Source of the DNA: Trissonchulus latispiculum | Lineage: Eukaryota; Nematoda; Enoplea; Enoplida; Ironidae | Reading direction: 5' to 3' | DNA length: 64,000 nucleotides | Assembly (NCBI GenBank): GCA_030248195.1 | Contig: JASAND010015835.1 | Location: 29,325-93,324 of the forward strand | Shown: piece by piece, positions 13,201-23,200 of the stretch | How the letters are laid out: every line of letters begins with the position of its first letter | How positions within the stretch are numbered: the first letter of the stretch is position 1 | The notes under the pieces: model-generated | Databases searched by the model: none | Told to the model about the DNA's origin: nothing | Seen by the model: only the letters and a program-made list of their open reading frames with translations | Position numbers and translations under genes: made by a program

Positions 13201-15889
13201 CGATTTTTTCAGGGCAAAAGTTGGTACCAAAAGGGGCACCCACTTTTTTTGGGGGGGCGATTTTTGGGGGGGAACGATTTTTTGGGGGGAAGGGTGTTTA
13301 TGGGGGCCCCCCGCCCCCCAGTAGAATAAGCCCAGACCAAGTACAGCGAGATAGTGTTATGGAGTCAAGAACCTTCCTTATTGCTTCTTGACTGAAATTT
13401 TGTCAGAATGCGGATTATAGTACGTATTAATTGTAGCGGTTGCTTTTTTACAGCATGTGGACTGTCCACAGTGTCGTCAACCTGCTGGAGTGGACGAGGC
13501 CTTGCTAGCCCAGTTGAACCGAGCCAGAACTCCGGCTTCTCCGAAGTCGTCTTCACCACAAGAAGCGGCTACCCTTCAACAGGCTGCTGCCATTCAAAAC
13601 ATGCGGTCTCACATTCCGCTGCTGCTGGAGCAGTATCGTCGTGGTGGTCTGACAGAGATGCCTGACTTTCTTCGCCCAATACTGACGGAAAGTGGTTTCA
13701 ATCCTCAGGTAATTTAGTCCTTAATCCTTAGGTAACACTTCATTGCCAAAATTTAATTAAAATTTTTGTTTAAAATTGTTGAAAAGGGTTGTTAAAATCG
13801 GTCACTGTTTAAACTTCTACCCTCGACATCCTATTGATTTTGCTTGTTTGGGTTCTGCATGGCGTCACCTGCCGTGCCAACCCTTTTTCACGTTCCCACC
13901 AAACAGGTATTGTGAGAAAATACAAAGTTTTCATTTCTGAACCTGTTAAGAGGTTTTTTCTAATTCTTGTGTGCCCATTTACATTATTTAAAGTGTATCA
14001 GTAATTTACTGTCCAGGATCCAGCTGCCATGGTTTATGTGGGCATCATTTAAACTAATAGGCAACCGTTTATGTTTATAAGCATTTAGATTTAAATTTTT
14101 CTTTTTATTACAGGCCCCAGTATTTCAGCCATCACAGATGCTGCCGTTCCCACCAGCCATGACTTTACAACCTCCTCCGGGACTGCAGGACGTCTGTCCC
14201 AACAGACCTCTGATGGCTCCACAAGTGCCTCCTGGAATGCAACGAAATGAAGGGCCTAATAATGGAAGAGCTGTCAATAATATGTTACCGCCACCATATC
14301 CTCCGCCTGGGTTTAGTTCCAGTAATGAGTCTTCATTTGATCGAATGCCGTCTTCCTGTGCCGCGTCTGCCATGCTTCCGGGTCAATCTCACTGCAGTCC
14401 TGCCGTCACCCCAGTTAAGCAGCCACCGGTGCAGTCTTCTGGTGGCTGCTCTGTTTCTTCAGCCGACTATTATGGAAATCACTTCAACCGTGGTAGTTCT
14501 GACATGGAATTGGTGGCTATGCCACCGCCCTCCCAGACCCCCTCTGACCCAGGCGACACTGGTGGTGATGGGATAGGAGGGGGCGGCTTTGCAGCGGAGT
14601 CCGACCTGCATGCTTCGATCAGCACACTGGGACTGTCGAATCACTATGATACTGTCGGTTTGAATTCGAAAAGCTCAGAGTTTCTGTTTGCTCGATCGCC
14701 ACCACAGGGGGCTTCGAAACCCATTGCTACTGGGAGTTGCTGTGAGCTTGATTCCGCTTGGGATGGCAAAGCTGAATCAGCTTTTTGCGGAAAAGCTTCA
14801 ATGCCAGGGGCTGATTCCAATGAAAAAGCTGAAAACAGAGAACCTATTGATCCGTCTGCAGCCAACGGTGCCCTATTTGGTCATGCAGTGGAATGCTTGA
14901 AGCACCAGGTTTCACAGTATCCTGGTTTTCAACAGTCTCCCGCTAGAATGCCGCCGCCTTCTGTCCGTGGTCGTGTCACCGTCGGGCGAGCCAGGCCGCT
15001 GGCTGTGACCGATATGCCGTTTCCATTTCGTCCACCAGTTCCAGTTTCCACTTCTGTTTCTGTTTCCAACTGGAACAGTTCTGTCCTACCACTGCCAGGT
15101 ATTGTCGGCAGAGATTATTTATTCGAGTCATCTGATCCGCAGAAGCCCAGCGAGTCTGAGCTAAATGAGCAGTCGGTGTCGGAAAATGACGAGAAGCCAA
15201 ATATTAGTAATGATTCGGATGCTACTGAGCTTTGCCCTGATACTGCGAAAGAAGATGAAGGTGTCAGCCACCAGTCTAAGACATTGCTGGAAACGGAATG
15301 CAACGATTTGAGCGGTGAAACTAATCATGGTGATTCCAACGTTGTCCCGGTCAAGCTGCTAGATTTGACACCTGTAAATATTGGGAAGCCAGAAGGCGCC
15401 ACCCCGTCTGAGGCTGTCACAGGAATTAATCCAGGTTCTTTGCCGTCTTCCCATCCGGCCGCAGCGAAACCGAAAAGCCTTGACGATGTCAGTGATCCGG
15501 ATCAGAAGGTGCTTGATACGCAAATTTTCCCGAAATCAAAGTGGATATCCAAGAAGTTCCACAATCGTACTGAAACATATGATCGTGATGGTCGGAAGAT
15601 TTTGATTCGTTACCCATACTCTGAAAACGCTGTCGCCAATTCGTCTGTGTCGTCGTTTGGACGTCAGCGGTCTGATGATTACAATACCATGCATAAGTCT
15701 GGGCCGAAGCGATATAGTGAGGATAGACGGATGGTTCAGCTGAGAAATGGGCCAGGAAGCGATTTTAATCCTTCCGAGACGGAGCTTGGCGGCGGTTATT
15801 TTGAGCGACCACGGAGACCTCTTGCCAAGTCTGAAACCGAACGAAAACAGGAAGCGCAGAGACATAGAACTTTTGCCGAAGTGGAGTGA
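4282..15889 (+). CDS. RNF25: RNF25-like RWD-RING E3 ubiquitin ligase, six exons, 853 aa
   Basis: Joined exons: 4282-4367, 6632-6722, 8736-8873, 10243-10458, 13454-13708, 14114-15889; all junctions are GT-AG and in frame. Residues 1-105 look like an RWD domain: near the start LSLSDIYGD matches the usual E-x-L-x-x-IY motif, and YPLVAA sits where RWD domains have YPxxxP. The RING begins with CAIC, then PCRHCFHKKC, and after a long insertion ends DCPQC; the last Cys pair is in the next exon. This wide spacing and the RWD-RING order are typical of RNF25 (AO7), an E3 ligase acting with E2 enzymes and implicated in stalled-ribosome quality control. Residues from about 265 onward are low-complexity, rich in Pro, Ser and Gly, which makes the protein nearly twice the length of human RNF25. 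A basic, Arg-rich C-terminus ends TFAEVE. The start was chosen because MTEQTLSDELL precedes the RWD motif directly. Confidence 0.88.
4368..6631 (+). other. RNF25-like intron 1
   Basis: The intron runs from a GTGAGT donor to a TTTTAG acceptor. It holds a G-tract segment near 4640-4900, a TA-rich patch near 5810 and the minisatellite at 6247-6420. The 90-codon open frame near 5467-5739 starts with GTG and shows no protein-like pattern. Confidence 0.7.
6247..6420. repeat. Minisatellite of about 29-30 bp units, each a small hairpin
   Basis: About four imperfect units carry GCCGATTTCTAGAAGTCGGC followed by AATGCTGCT. The core is self-complementary, so each unit can form a short hairpin. The array lies in intron 1 of the RNF25-like gene. 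Confidence 0.75.
7938..8240. mobile_element. hAT-type nonautonomous element, 303 bp
   Basis: The ends are CAGGGTTGGG and CCCAACCCTG, and the element is flanked by an exact 8-bp direct duplication CGCGGGGC (7930-7937 and 8241-8248). Just inside both ends are repeated GTCTCGGTCT and CCGAGACTTGG blocks in inverted arrangement. CAGGG ends with an 8-bp duplication are the hallmark of hAT transposons. No transposase is present, so it was mobilised in trans. A degenerate relative is at 60390-60709. It lies in intron 2 of the RNF25-like gene. Confidence 0.85.
8375..8644. mobile_element. hAT-like nonautonomous element with G/C tracts, 270 bp
   Basis: The ends CACTAGCGTAGCCAG and its imperfect complement CTGGCTACGCGCCTG are flanked by an exact 8-bp duplication GATTTGTG (8367-8374 and 8645-8652). 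Inside the ends is a G run on the left and a C run on the right, so the ends can pair far inward. It is 91 bp upstream of an RNF25-like exon. Confidence 0.85.
9470..9829. mobile_element. hAT-like nonautonomous element with G/C tracts, 360 bp
   Basis: The right end, read inward, is CAGGGGCGGATCCAGG and the left end is the diverged copy GACTGGCGGAACCAGG. The flanks carry an exact 8-bp duplication TCTCATTA (9462-9469 and 9830-9837). The first three bases of the left end have decayed, and the interior has no coding capacity. It lies in intron 3 of the RNF25-like gene. Confidence 0.85.
11849..12412 (+). mobile_element. tRNA-derived SINE, interrupted by a hAT-like element
   Basis: The head GGCCGAGTGGCTAAGACATT resembles the D-arm of class II (Leu/Ser) tRNAs. 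The body after 12060 shares GCCACAAAGCTTTC, a GGTCGGTAAAT-like block, TGGGAAGG and a CCGGCACCC block with the copy at 12721-13037, and it ends in a TTACCTTTACC plus T-rich tail. The element at 11901-12051 splits it and must be younger. A third diverged copy is at about 23168-23455. Confidence 0.7.
11901..12051. mobile_element. hAT-like nonautonomous element, 151 bp, inside a SINE
   Basis: The ends CAGGGGTGTATCCAGG and CCGGATACGCCCCTG are inverted copies. The 8-bp duplication GTCCGAGG is exact (11893-11900 and 12052-12059). Removing the element and one copy of the duplication restores an uninterrupted SINE head. The interior is G/C-tract-rich at both ends. Confidence 0.88.
12636..13335. mobile_element. 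CTGGGCTTATTCTA-end element, 700 bp, with nested SINE
   Basis: The left end is CTGGGCTTATTCTA and the right end is its reverse complement TAGAATAAGCCCAG. The 6-bp sequence ACCAAG is found on both sides (12630-12635 and 13336-13341). G and C runs lie just inside the ends. Another copy is at 61372-61973 and a related one at 16346-16639. The superfamily is uncertain, because the duplication here is 6 bp rather than the 8 bp of hAT. Confidence 0.75.
12721..13037 (-). mobile_element. tRNA-derived SINE on the minus strand
   Basis: Read on the minus strand, the head GGGATGGTCGAGTGGTCTAA and the B-box-like GGTTCGATCCCC match a Leu/Ser-type tRNA. The body ends in TTTACC and a run of T. It lies within the 700-bp element and so inserted after it, or moved with it. 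It shares its body with 11849-12412. Confidence 0.75.
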
Positions 15890-16345
15890 CTCGTGCAGCC
15901 GGTACTTGAACTGGACTACTTCATCGAAAGCGCTTTTTGATATGTGCTGTTCTTGTTTGCATTTTTACTGTTATCTGTGATATAGAAAGGACCATAGACA
16001 TTCAATTCTTGTGTATCGTTTACTTTTACTTTGTTTTGAATGTTTTTGCCACTACACTATGCAGTTATACTGTTGGAACGTAACGCAGAACCGTACCTTC
16101 CTTTGTCAATTTATGGAAACTGTTAAGGCATCGCACTTGTATTGCGTGGTAAGCTGATTTTGTCGTTGTATGTTATCGTTTTGTTAGTGCTCAAGGTGTA
16201 CTGTTAGTGAAACATTGTCTTCCTTCTTCCTAGTTCTTTACATTTATGCTATAAGCATGTTTCTGCTTACTGTCACGAATGGATTGCTAAACATGGTTCA
16301 ATGCAACAGAATAATGTATAATAATATTGTACTCCTGTAATTTTG
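15890..16345 (+). other. Probable 3' untranslated region of the RNF25-like gene
   Basis: T-rich noncoding sequence follows the stop codon. There is no AATAAA before the element at 16346; variants (AATAAT) occur near 16310. A clear AATAAA lies at about 17400, beyond the inserted elements, so the transcript may extend that far. Confidence 0.4.
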
Positions 16346-16639
16346 ACTTGGCTTATTTCTACTGAGGAGGGTGGGGGGTGTTTTCCTATAAAAAGAGCTC
16401 TTAACCTAAAAAATTGTCAGATTTTATCTTTTTACCCTAAATTTTCAAAATTTTCTGGCTTTGGCTTCAGCTCAAAAATACCTAAAATTTTAGCGACTTT
16501 TGGCAATTTTTACACAAAAAACACCAAAATTCGCAAAGTTTTTTTTCAAAATATGTCCCCCGTCGATGGGGGCAACTTTGAGCTTGAGCCCCATTCATAA
16601 AGCCCCCTCCAATAACTTTTGGCCAAAAAATAAGCCAAA
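16346..16639. mobile_element. CTTATTCT-family element, about 294 bp
   Basis: The left end CTTGGCTTATTTCTACTGAGG and the right end AATAAGCCAAAG are inverted copies related to the CTGGGCTTATTCTA family. G/C-tract sequence lies inside both ends. The adjacent sequence at 16643 begins GGGCTTATTCTGGG, which looks like a second, truncated relative extending to about 16975. Confidence 0.55.
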
Positions 16640-16975
16640 GTTCAGGGCTTATTCTGGGAATATTTTCATGATGGCGGTTTCTTAGGACTCCCTAAGTCCG
16701 AGTGGCAAGGAATTTGACTGGATTTTGCTGGAAATGTCCGAAAATATCTCTGTAGTATGCACTGCAAATGTTAAGTTTTTGGCAGAAATTGGCATATTTA
16801 TTGGCAAAATGCAAACATATATACAGCAAAAATTATCGGCGAGGCCGAAAAAGTTTTGGAAGCTTGTTTCAGCTACATATTTTTCAAGGTAGAATTCGAT
16901 ACTAAAAGAGAAACGCGGTGGGTTTTGGGGGAAGGTTGTTTCTGGGGGATCTCCCTCCCCGCGAGAATCAGAAGC

Positions 16976-18661
16976 AATTTATCACATTCGCTTTAGCTTG
17001 CAATAAATCAGGTGTATGTCATATTATAGGCATGACGACAGTCAACGTTTTAGGACAGATAATTCAGTAATGAACATGATTTTTTGAAATAAGGCAGGAT
17101 GAAATTTGTCTCGTGTAATAATTAAACACGAAATTGTCGAATTCCTGTTGGTTTAATGCTTAATCAGAAGTCTTTTGCTTATTCCTCTCTTTAGCTTTAA
17201 GGATGTGCTAAATCAGCACGTTGAACTTTAATAGTTTGCTATTGTAGGATTCATTTGTTTAGTATTATTTGCTGCTACCATCTTAGTTTTGCGTTCTTTT
17301 AGATTCAGTAAATAACCATGTATTAAATGCTGTGTGTATCTTTGCTACTGTGTGCCTTTTTCTGAAGGCCTCTGTGATTAGTCAACTGTTTGATTTAAAT
17401 AAATAAAAATGAAATTTTACTTTTAAAATTTTTGATTTATAAATATTTCAACGTTTACGTAGTGGGATTAGGGATTATATCAATAATTAGATTTGAAAAA
17501 CTAGCGTTTTTCTTACTTTCATATAATATATTTCAAAATGCACTTTGGGCAAAGTATCCATGAGTTCGTAGTAGTGTAACCGTCGAATATCACTGATGTG
17601 ATTAGATATCAATAAATTTACATACTGCGTACTCGCTGCTAAGTTTTTGTTGAAAAGAGCTGTTCAAAATCTCGTCTCTTCATTTCGGTAGGATGAAACA
17701 GGAAAATAGCTTAACTCACTGGAGTTTCAGTTTATGCCACGCATTCGGTCATTGATTAGCCATACTTCTTCGCTTTCTGCGTCTCGTCTGCATACTGTTG
17801 ACCTGCTGGTCTTATATTTCTACTTGTACTTGTACTGTTCTGTTGGTGGAACGGGTAGTAATGGTGTTGCGCACTTTTAATTGATTATGCTTGTACGTAC
17901 TTGCGTTTGTTATTGTTCGCTGTATCTCTAATAATCTCTAAAAAAGGTGGGCTTCTGAGGGATTTAATATCCTGGGTGAAATTTATTTGTGCCTAAATGT
18001 TGATTCTGTGGTGGCGTATTATGTCCTTGTCCTGGTCGTAACAGTATGCCTATATTTTTGCAATTTGTTGTCTTCTGAAGTTTTGTTCGTTTCTTTAAAA
18101 GTAAATTTTTGTTATTGAGTAAACGCTTCTGGCATTTTGTCTGATTTGGATAGGCAGGTTTACTTTGTTTCAACCAAATTCTGAACTGATCTTGGACCGA
18201 TAAAGAAGCTAAGCTGACTAATAAGTCACAGTGGAATAGGATGAGTGTTTTTACAGACAGAAGTAGACGTAATATATATAGGGATTGAAGTTTTAAAAAC
18301 GATTGAGTGTAGTTAGGATAAGGAAGTTATGTAAACTTTTCGGTTGCTGATAATCAAATTTTCTCTATGCGGGTAGGCATTATGCCACGTCTGAGCCTTG
18401 TCCGCTCGGGCTCTTAAATTTGTTTTATCGGCCTGGTAAGTAAAGATTTCGGCTTCTACTTTTAATCGTCGGTGACAAGAAGACGTCTGCAGTCTCTCAG
18501 TTTGGTTTAATTATTAATAGGTTAGCCGAAGTTCAAGCGCGACAGTGGTCGCACCCAAGATATTGAAAAGGGGTGTTGCAACATGAGAAGTTTCAGTTTC
18601 CCACCTATTGAGGTGGCGGTGGGAGACAGTTTACCGGTTCACGGTATCATTTGACAATTTC
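16976..18661. other. Intergenic DNA, no gene recognised
   Basis: AT-rich sequence with a possible polyadenylation signal AATAAA near 17400. No exon with protein-like content was found on either strand. Confidence 0.5.
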
Positions 18662-18845
18662 TAAAGGTACGTTCATAGTCGCGAACGCATAGAGACGTGC
18701 GTAGACGCCTCAGATTGTAACATTCCGTTTTAACCGTTTAAAATCAGTTGTAACGAATTCATGCTCACCACTCGCGAACGCATGCAGACGCTTGTCGCTT
18801 ACGTACGCGCGTCTGCTTGCGACAGGAACTATGAATGCACCTTTA
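18662..18845. mobile_element. Short inverted-end element, 184 bp
   Basis: The ends TAAAGGTACGTTCATAG and CTATGAATGCACCTTTA are inverted with two differences. Inside are CGCGAACGCAT repeats and self-complementary GTACGCGC-like sequence. No coding capacity. The target-site duplication may be TA, which cannot be separated from the end itself. Confidence 0.65.
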
Positions 18846-19309
18846 CAGTTGGGCAGCATAGCATCTCTAGATAGCTTGGCTATGTTCATTCGAAGGATAT
18901 TGAGTGCTATATTTTTGGTTTTGAAAGCATCCTTTTAGCTTTTCCTTATCCCATTTTCTTATCGTGACATGTCATGTTTACAGCAAACAAATAATCCATT
19001 ATTTGTTGAGCTACGTAAACCGTAAAGTCAAATCAAGGTGTCGACGTGAGGGTATTACAGAAGCCAATTACCCGAGACATGATCATCTTCCAGTCGTAGG
19101 CTGCTTTTATAAAAACGTAGGTGTTGCGAAAGCAAAGTTTTCCAGCGACTGGAGATTTACTATACATAGATAGATGAAGGTGCTACTTAACAAATGTGTT
19201 TTACACATGAACTACCCGTGACCTTGTTTTAGCTGCTTCGAAACGATAGCTACCTTCCGGCCGTACTTGTCGCTTGCCAAATTTGAGAAAAGTAGGCAAA
19301 ATTCTGAGC

Positions 19310-19586
19310 TTCATTGAAAAAGATTCTCCCAAGCCTAGGAGCGCTCCTAAGATAGGCTTAGGTGGACCGTGGACACTAAGGAAACTGGGATTTTTAAAGA
19401 TTCTCTTGAACTAGGCATGCTATCCACCTCTCCTAACATTCTCCTAAGTTAGGGGCAGCGCCTGCTAAGCTTAGTAGAAATTTTTTGAAACGGGTTAAGG
19501 ATGTCTCCTAATTCCCTCAGCGCCTAGACATCCTGCTAAGTAGTTTCCTAGGAATGTACTTAGGATAATTTTACGCAACGCGGCCC
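19310..19586. mobile_element. GGGCCGCGTTGCAAAA-family element, copy 1
   Basis: The right end GCAACGCGGCCC and the left AAAAGATTCTCC block match the better-preserved copy at 55368-55668. The interior shares GGGGCAGCGCCTGCTAAGCTTAG and CCTAGG/CTCCTAAG blocks with the copies at 36257-36443 and 55368-55668. The left terminus has decayed. Confidence 0.6.
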
Positions 19587-20205
19587 AGGTAACGCAGCAT
19601 TTTAACCTATTTCTCCATAACGAAGAGCGATTTCATAATAACTAAAAGTGAGTATAATTAAATAGCAGTGAGCAGGTATCCTTTGCCTGCACCTTTAATA
19701 ATTCTGCAGTTGTGGATGTTGGTGGGACTTGTGGAGGAGGTCTCATTTGATGTGGTTTATTTATATGTTAAATTAGGTCGGGGCCTAGAAATTGGGAAAC
19801 GATTTGTAACACTTTGTAGACCTGTTTTTGAATTTCGAAATTTCAAGATATTAGTCAAAACATGTCAAAAATCTACAAAATTTCGCTTATTTTTGACGTG
19901 GTCAAGAGCGGGCCCACTTAAATTTTTACGAGAATGTAGGCAGGCATATCGCAATAATTACTATATTCGTCCAAAAATGGTGATTTTGCTATACATTATA
20001 CAACTTCTGCATTAAAATTTTAAAAACACCAACGAAAATTCAAATGAGATATACCATTGCACTCAGCTTATTTAAGGCAGCCTAGAGAACGGATGCCTTC
20101 TACGGAAATGATTTTGTGCTTCTGTGTAAATATCATTGTTTTTCATTTATAGATATACGCATATTTATATACATCTTTTTTGCGTTTAGAAAGTCTAGGC
20201 TAAAA

Positions 20206-23200
20206 ATGCGAATATCCATTCCCGATTTACTTCACCACCGTAGTCCAGAAAATCCGTTATTGGTATGCGCACCGATGGTTAGATATTCAAAGTAGGGTAT
20301 AAGCGGAATTCTTTGTTTGGTAACTTTTATCATAGGGGTCGCGGCAGCGACCCCTATAATATGTGTGAAAAGTGGCTGGAGACAGTGTAAAATAAGCTGC
20401 GCAGAAGCTGCGCAAAATCCTGCGCAGATCCTGCGCAGATTTCATGCGCAAATTGTAGAGCACATCGAGTTTAGTATGTCTGTGAAGTTTCAGCCCCGTA
20501 TCACTTACCGTTAAAAAGTTGCGCCCCGGACCGGTTATGGCGGCGATGTTTTTTTTTTTCCGGTTTCTCCTATTTGATGGTTGTATTGTACATAATGTTC
20601 GCCGCTTTCACGTGATCTGCAGCGGTGGGCCAACCTAAAGGGCTATGGGGTCTAGTAGTACCCTCTAAAGAATTTAAGAATCACAACTTTTTTTGCGCCG
20701 CAGCTGCGCCAGCGCCGCAGTGGCGCCGCAAAGTCGGCTCATAGCGAAAAGTGACCATTTTTGTGGTCGTCGCTCAGGTCGAACGTTACGAGCTGGAGCT
20801 GATTTCTTTTTATATTCAGAAATTACATATATTGAACTAACTAACGGTCCAGGTTGCGTTTCTCTATCACTTCCCTAGCGACCACAGTGGCTCGTCAAAG
20901 ATGGCAAAAATTCGAACAATGAAAAATCAGAAATTTCTCGCTATCTATTTAACTTTGAACGCTCAAATCTTCCATACAATGGTTTTCTGGCACGGAGAAT
21001 CGATTCCCGCAGTCAGTTTTACCGTCAGACCCACCCATCTTGCTGGGCTGGTTCCACTTTGCCGTCGGGAGGGTCAAGTCGGAAACCGCTTCCCGGAGGT
21101 CCATAGTAGGCTTTACCTGGCCTCTCAAAACTTTGTCTATAGGGGTTTTCTGGTGCGCCCAGCTCATTCCCGGTGTCGTTTTTGCCGTAGGACTCATCCA
21201 TCTTGCTGTGCTGGTTCCACTTTGCCGTCTGGAGGGTCATGTCGGAAACCGCTTCCTGGAGGTCCATAGTAGGCTCTACCTGGCCTCTCAAAAACTTTGT
21301 CTATAGGGGTTTTCTGGTGTACCCAGCTCATTCCCGGTATCCGTTTTGCCGTCCGACGTACCTATTTTGCTGGGCTAGTTCCACTTTGCCGTTTGAAGGG
21401 TCAGTCGGGTGGGGGGGTCAAGTGGTCGAAAATAAAATTTTTCAAAAGTGGTCAAATTTGGTACCAAATGAAAGCCCTAAGCGAGCTGAGCAACTTTTGT
21501 CATAGAACTGTATGCTCAAAGTGGCTGTAGAGTGCTGTGGTGGGGTGGGGTGGGGGTCTTAGGCGATTTTCGGTCGAAATTGAAAGTTTTCAAAAGTGGT
21601 CAAAGTTGGTACCAAATGAAAGCCCTAAGCGAGCTGAGCAACTTTTGTCATAGAACTGCATGCTCAAAGTGGCTGTAGAGTGCTGTGGTGGGGTGGGGTG
21701 GGGACTTAGGCGATTTTCGGTCAAAAATGAAAGTTTTCAAAAGTGGTCAAATTTGGTATCAAATGAAAGCCCTGAGTGAGCTGAGCAACTTTTGACATGG
21801 AACCATCCACCAATATTTGCTGTGCCAAATAACGTCACGTGCCCATGAAACTTTTGTCTTTACTTCTTCAACCGGAATTTAAAGGATATATATACGATAC
21901 AGCCAACACACACATATTATCCTCTTTTGTGCGGAGCATTTTTGTTACTTGTTAATTTATATTTTTTCCGAGGCGCCATACACTTACGCTGGCTTTTTAC
22001 AGGGGCGGGGTCCGTCAGAAATCGTTCCTCCCCCAGAATCGCTCCCCTTCTCAGGATTCGGACGTTTCCCCCAGTACATACCCAGAAGTACCAGGAAAAT
22101 AGGTTTTGAGCACAACTTTTTCAAAAAATTTCCGGCTTCGCCAGATTTTTTGGTCTTTTAAAGTGTTTTTAGCTATTTTAAGCTTAAAATTAGGATAAAA
22201 ATTCCATAATTTTAAGTTCAGCAGAAAAAATTTTTAAGCATTTTTCCAAAACATTTTCGCCCACACAGAGTTCTGTGCCCCCCCAGACCGGGTGTGCCCC
22301 TCCAGACTCCCAGAAATTTTTGCCTAGGAAAAGGCCGGTACCTAAGTATTGCTGTATGTACTCGTCGGTAGACTCACAGTCACAGATGTTGCTTTTTTAG
22401 CTTAATATGCCCTTTTTAGATTTCCATGTGCCTGCACAATTAATCAATGTTTATTATATTATATTATATATATAAATTATATAAATATAATTATATATAA
22501 TTATATATTAATAATATATATAATTATATATTATATATACGTACATATATACATATACATATCACATTAGAATAGTTAATAGTTATATTTTTATTTTCAT
22601 ACCCCGAGGAATAGGCGCAATGTACTCATAGTCAATGTAAAGTTTACCATCTATAACGCTGACAATTTTCATGGCATGTTTTGCCCTTCTGACTTCCTGC
22701 TCTATGGCGCTGATATCAGTGGCCGATGAGTGCATCAGAGCGGCTGCGGACTGACGACGGCGCACGGTCGCATTTTTTGCTCCGATTGTTTGCCTGGTTT
22801 GGGGCTGTTTCTGCTGCTGATTCAGTCCCGTGCTGCTTCGACTCATCTGTTTCATCAGACTGAGCGTGTTGGGGAATAAGGCCCAGTCCATAGGGATTCC
22901 GCGCATGGCACTGAGAAGGATACCGGTTGGATTTGGGACCGTATTTACGGTAGGAGCTGACAGTCTTCGACCACGACATCCACCATTGGCCTCCGGTGGT
23001 GCCAGCAGAAGGGAACTGCCAGAAATTCGTCTTGGCAGAGGCTCCTTCTTTTTTGGACAGGGTGGGGTCTGCAATAAAGAATAGAATACCTGCTTTATAT
23101 AAAGTGGCCTAACGTTTAGAAGGATAATCTGTGTATTTCTGTTAGAAAGTCATTTTAGATCTGAGCCGAGGGGGCCGATTAGTCAACAAGGGCTTTTGCT

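Larger units (their letters stand above)
10459..13453 (+). other. RNF25-like intron 4, which splits the RING domain
   Basis: The 3-kb intron separates the first six zinc ligands of the RING from the last Cys pair. It contains a G-tract patch near 10700-11000, a SINE interrupted by a hAT-like element (11849-12412), and a larger inverted-end element carrying another SINE (12636-13335). The stretch 11000-11848 shows nothing I can name. Confidence 0.75.

Noticed and set aside
20901..21530. Overlapping open frames of 77-122 codons on both strands
   Set aside because: They run through a 163-bp tandem repeat whose period is not divisible by three; no protein-like conservation.
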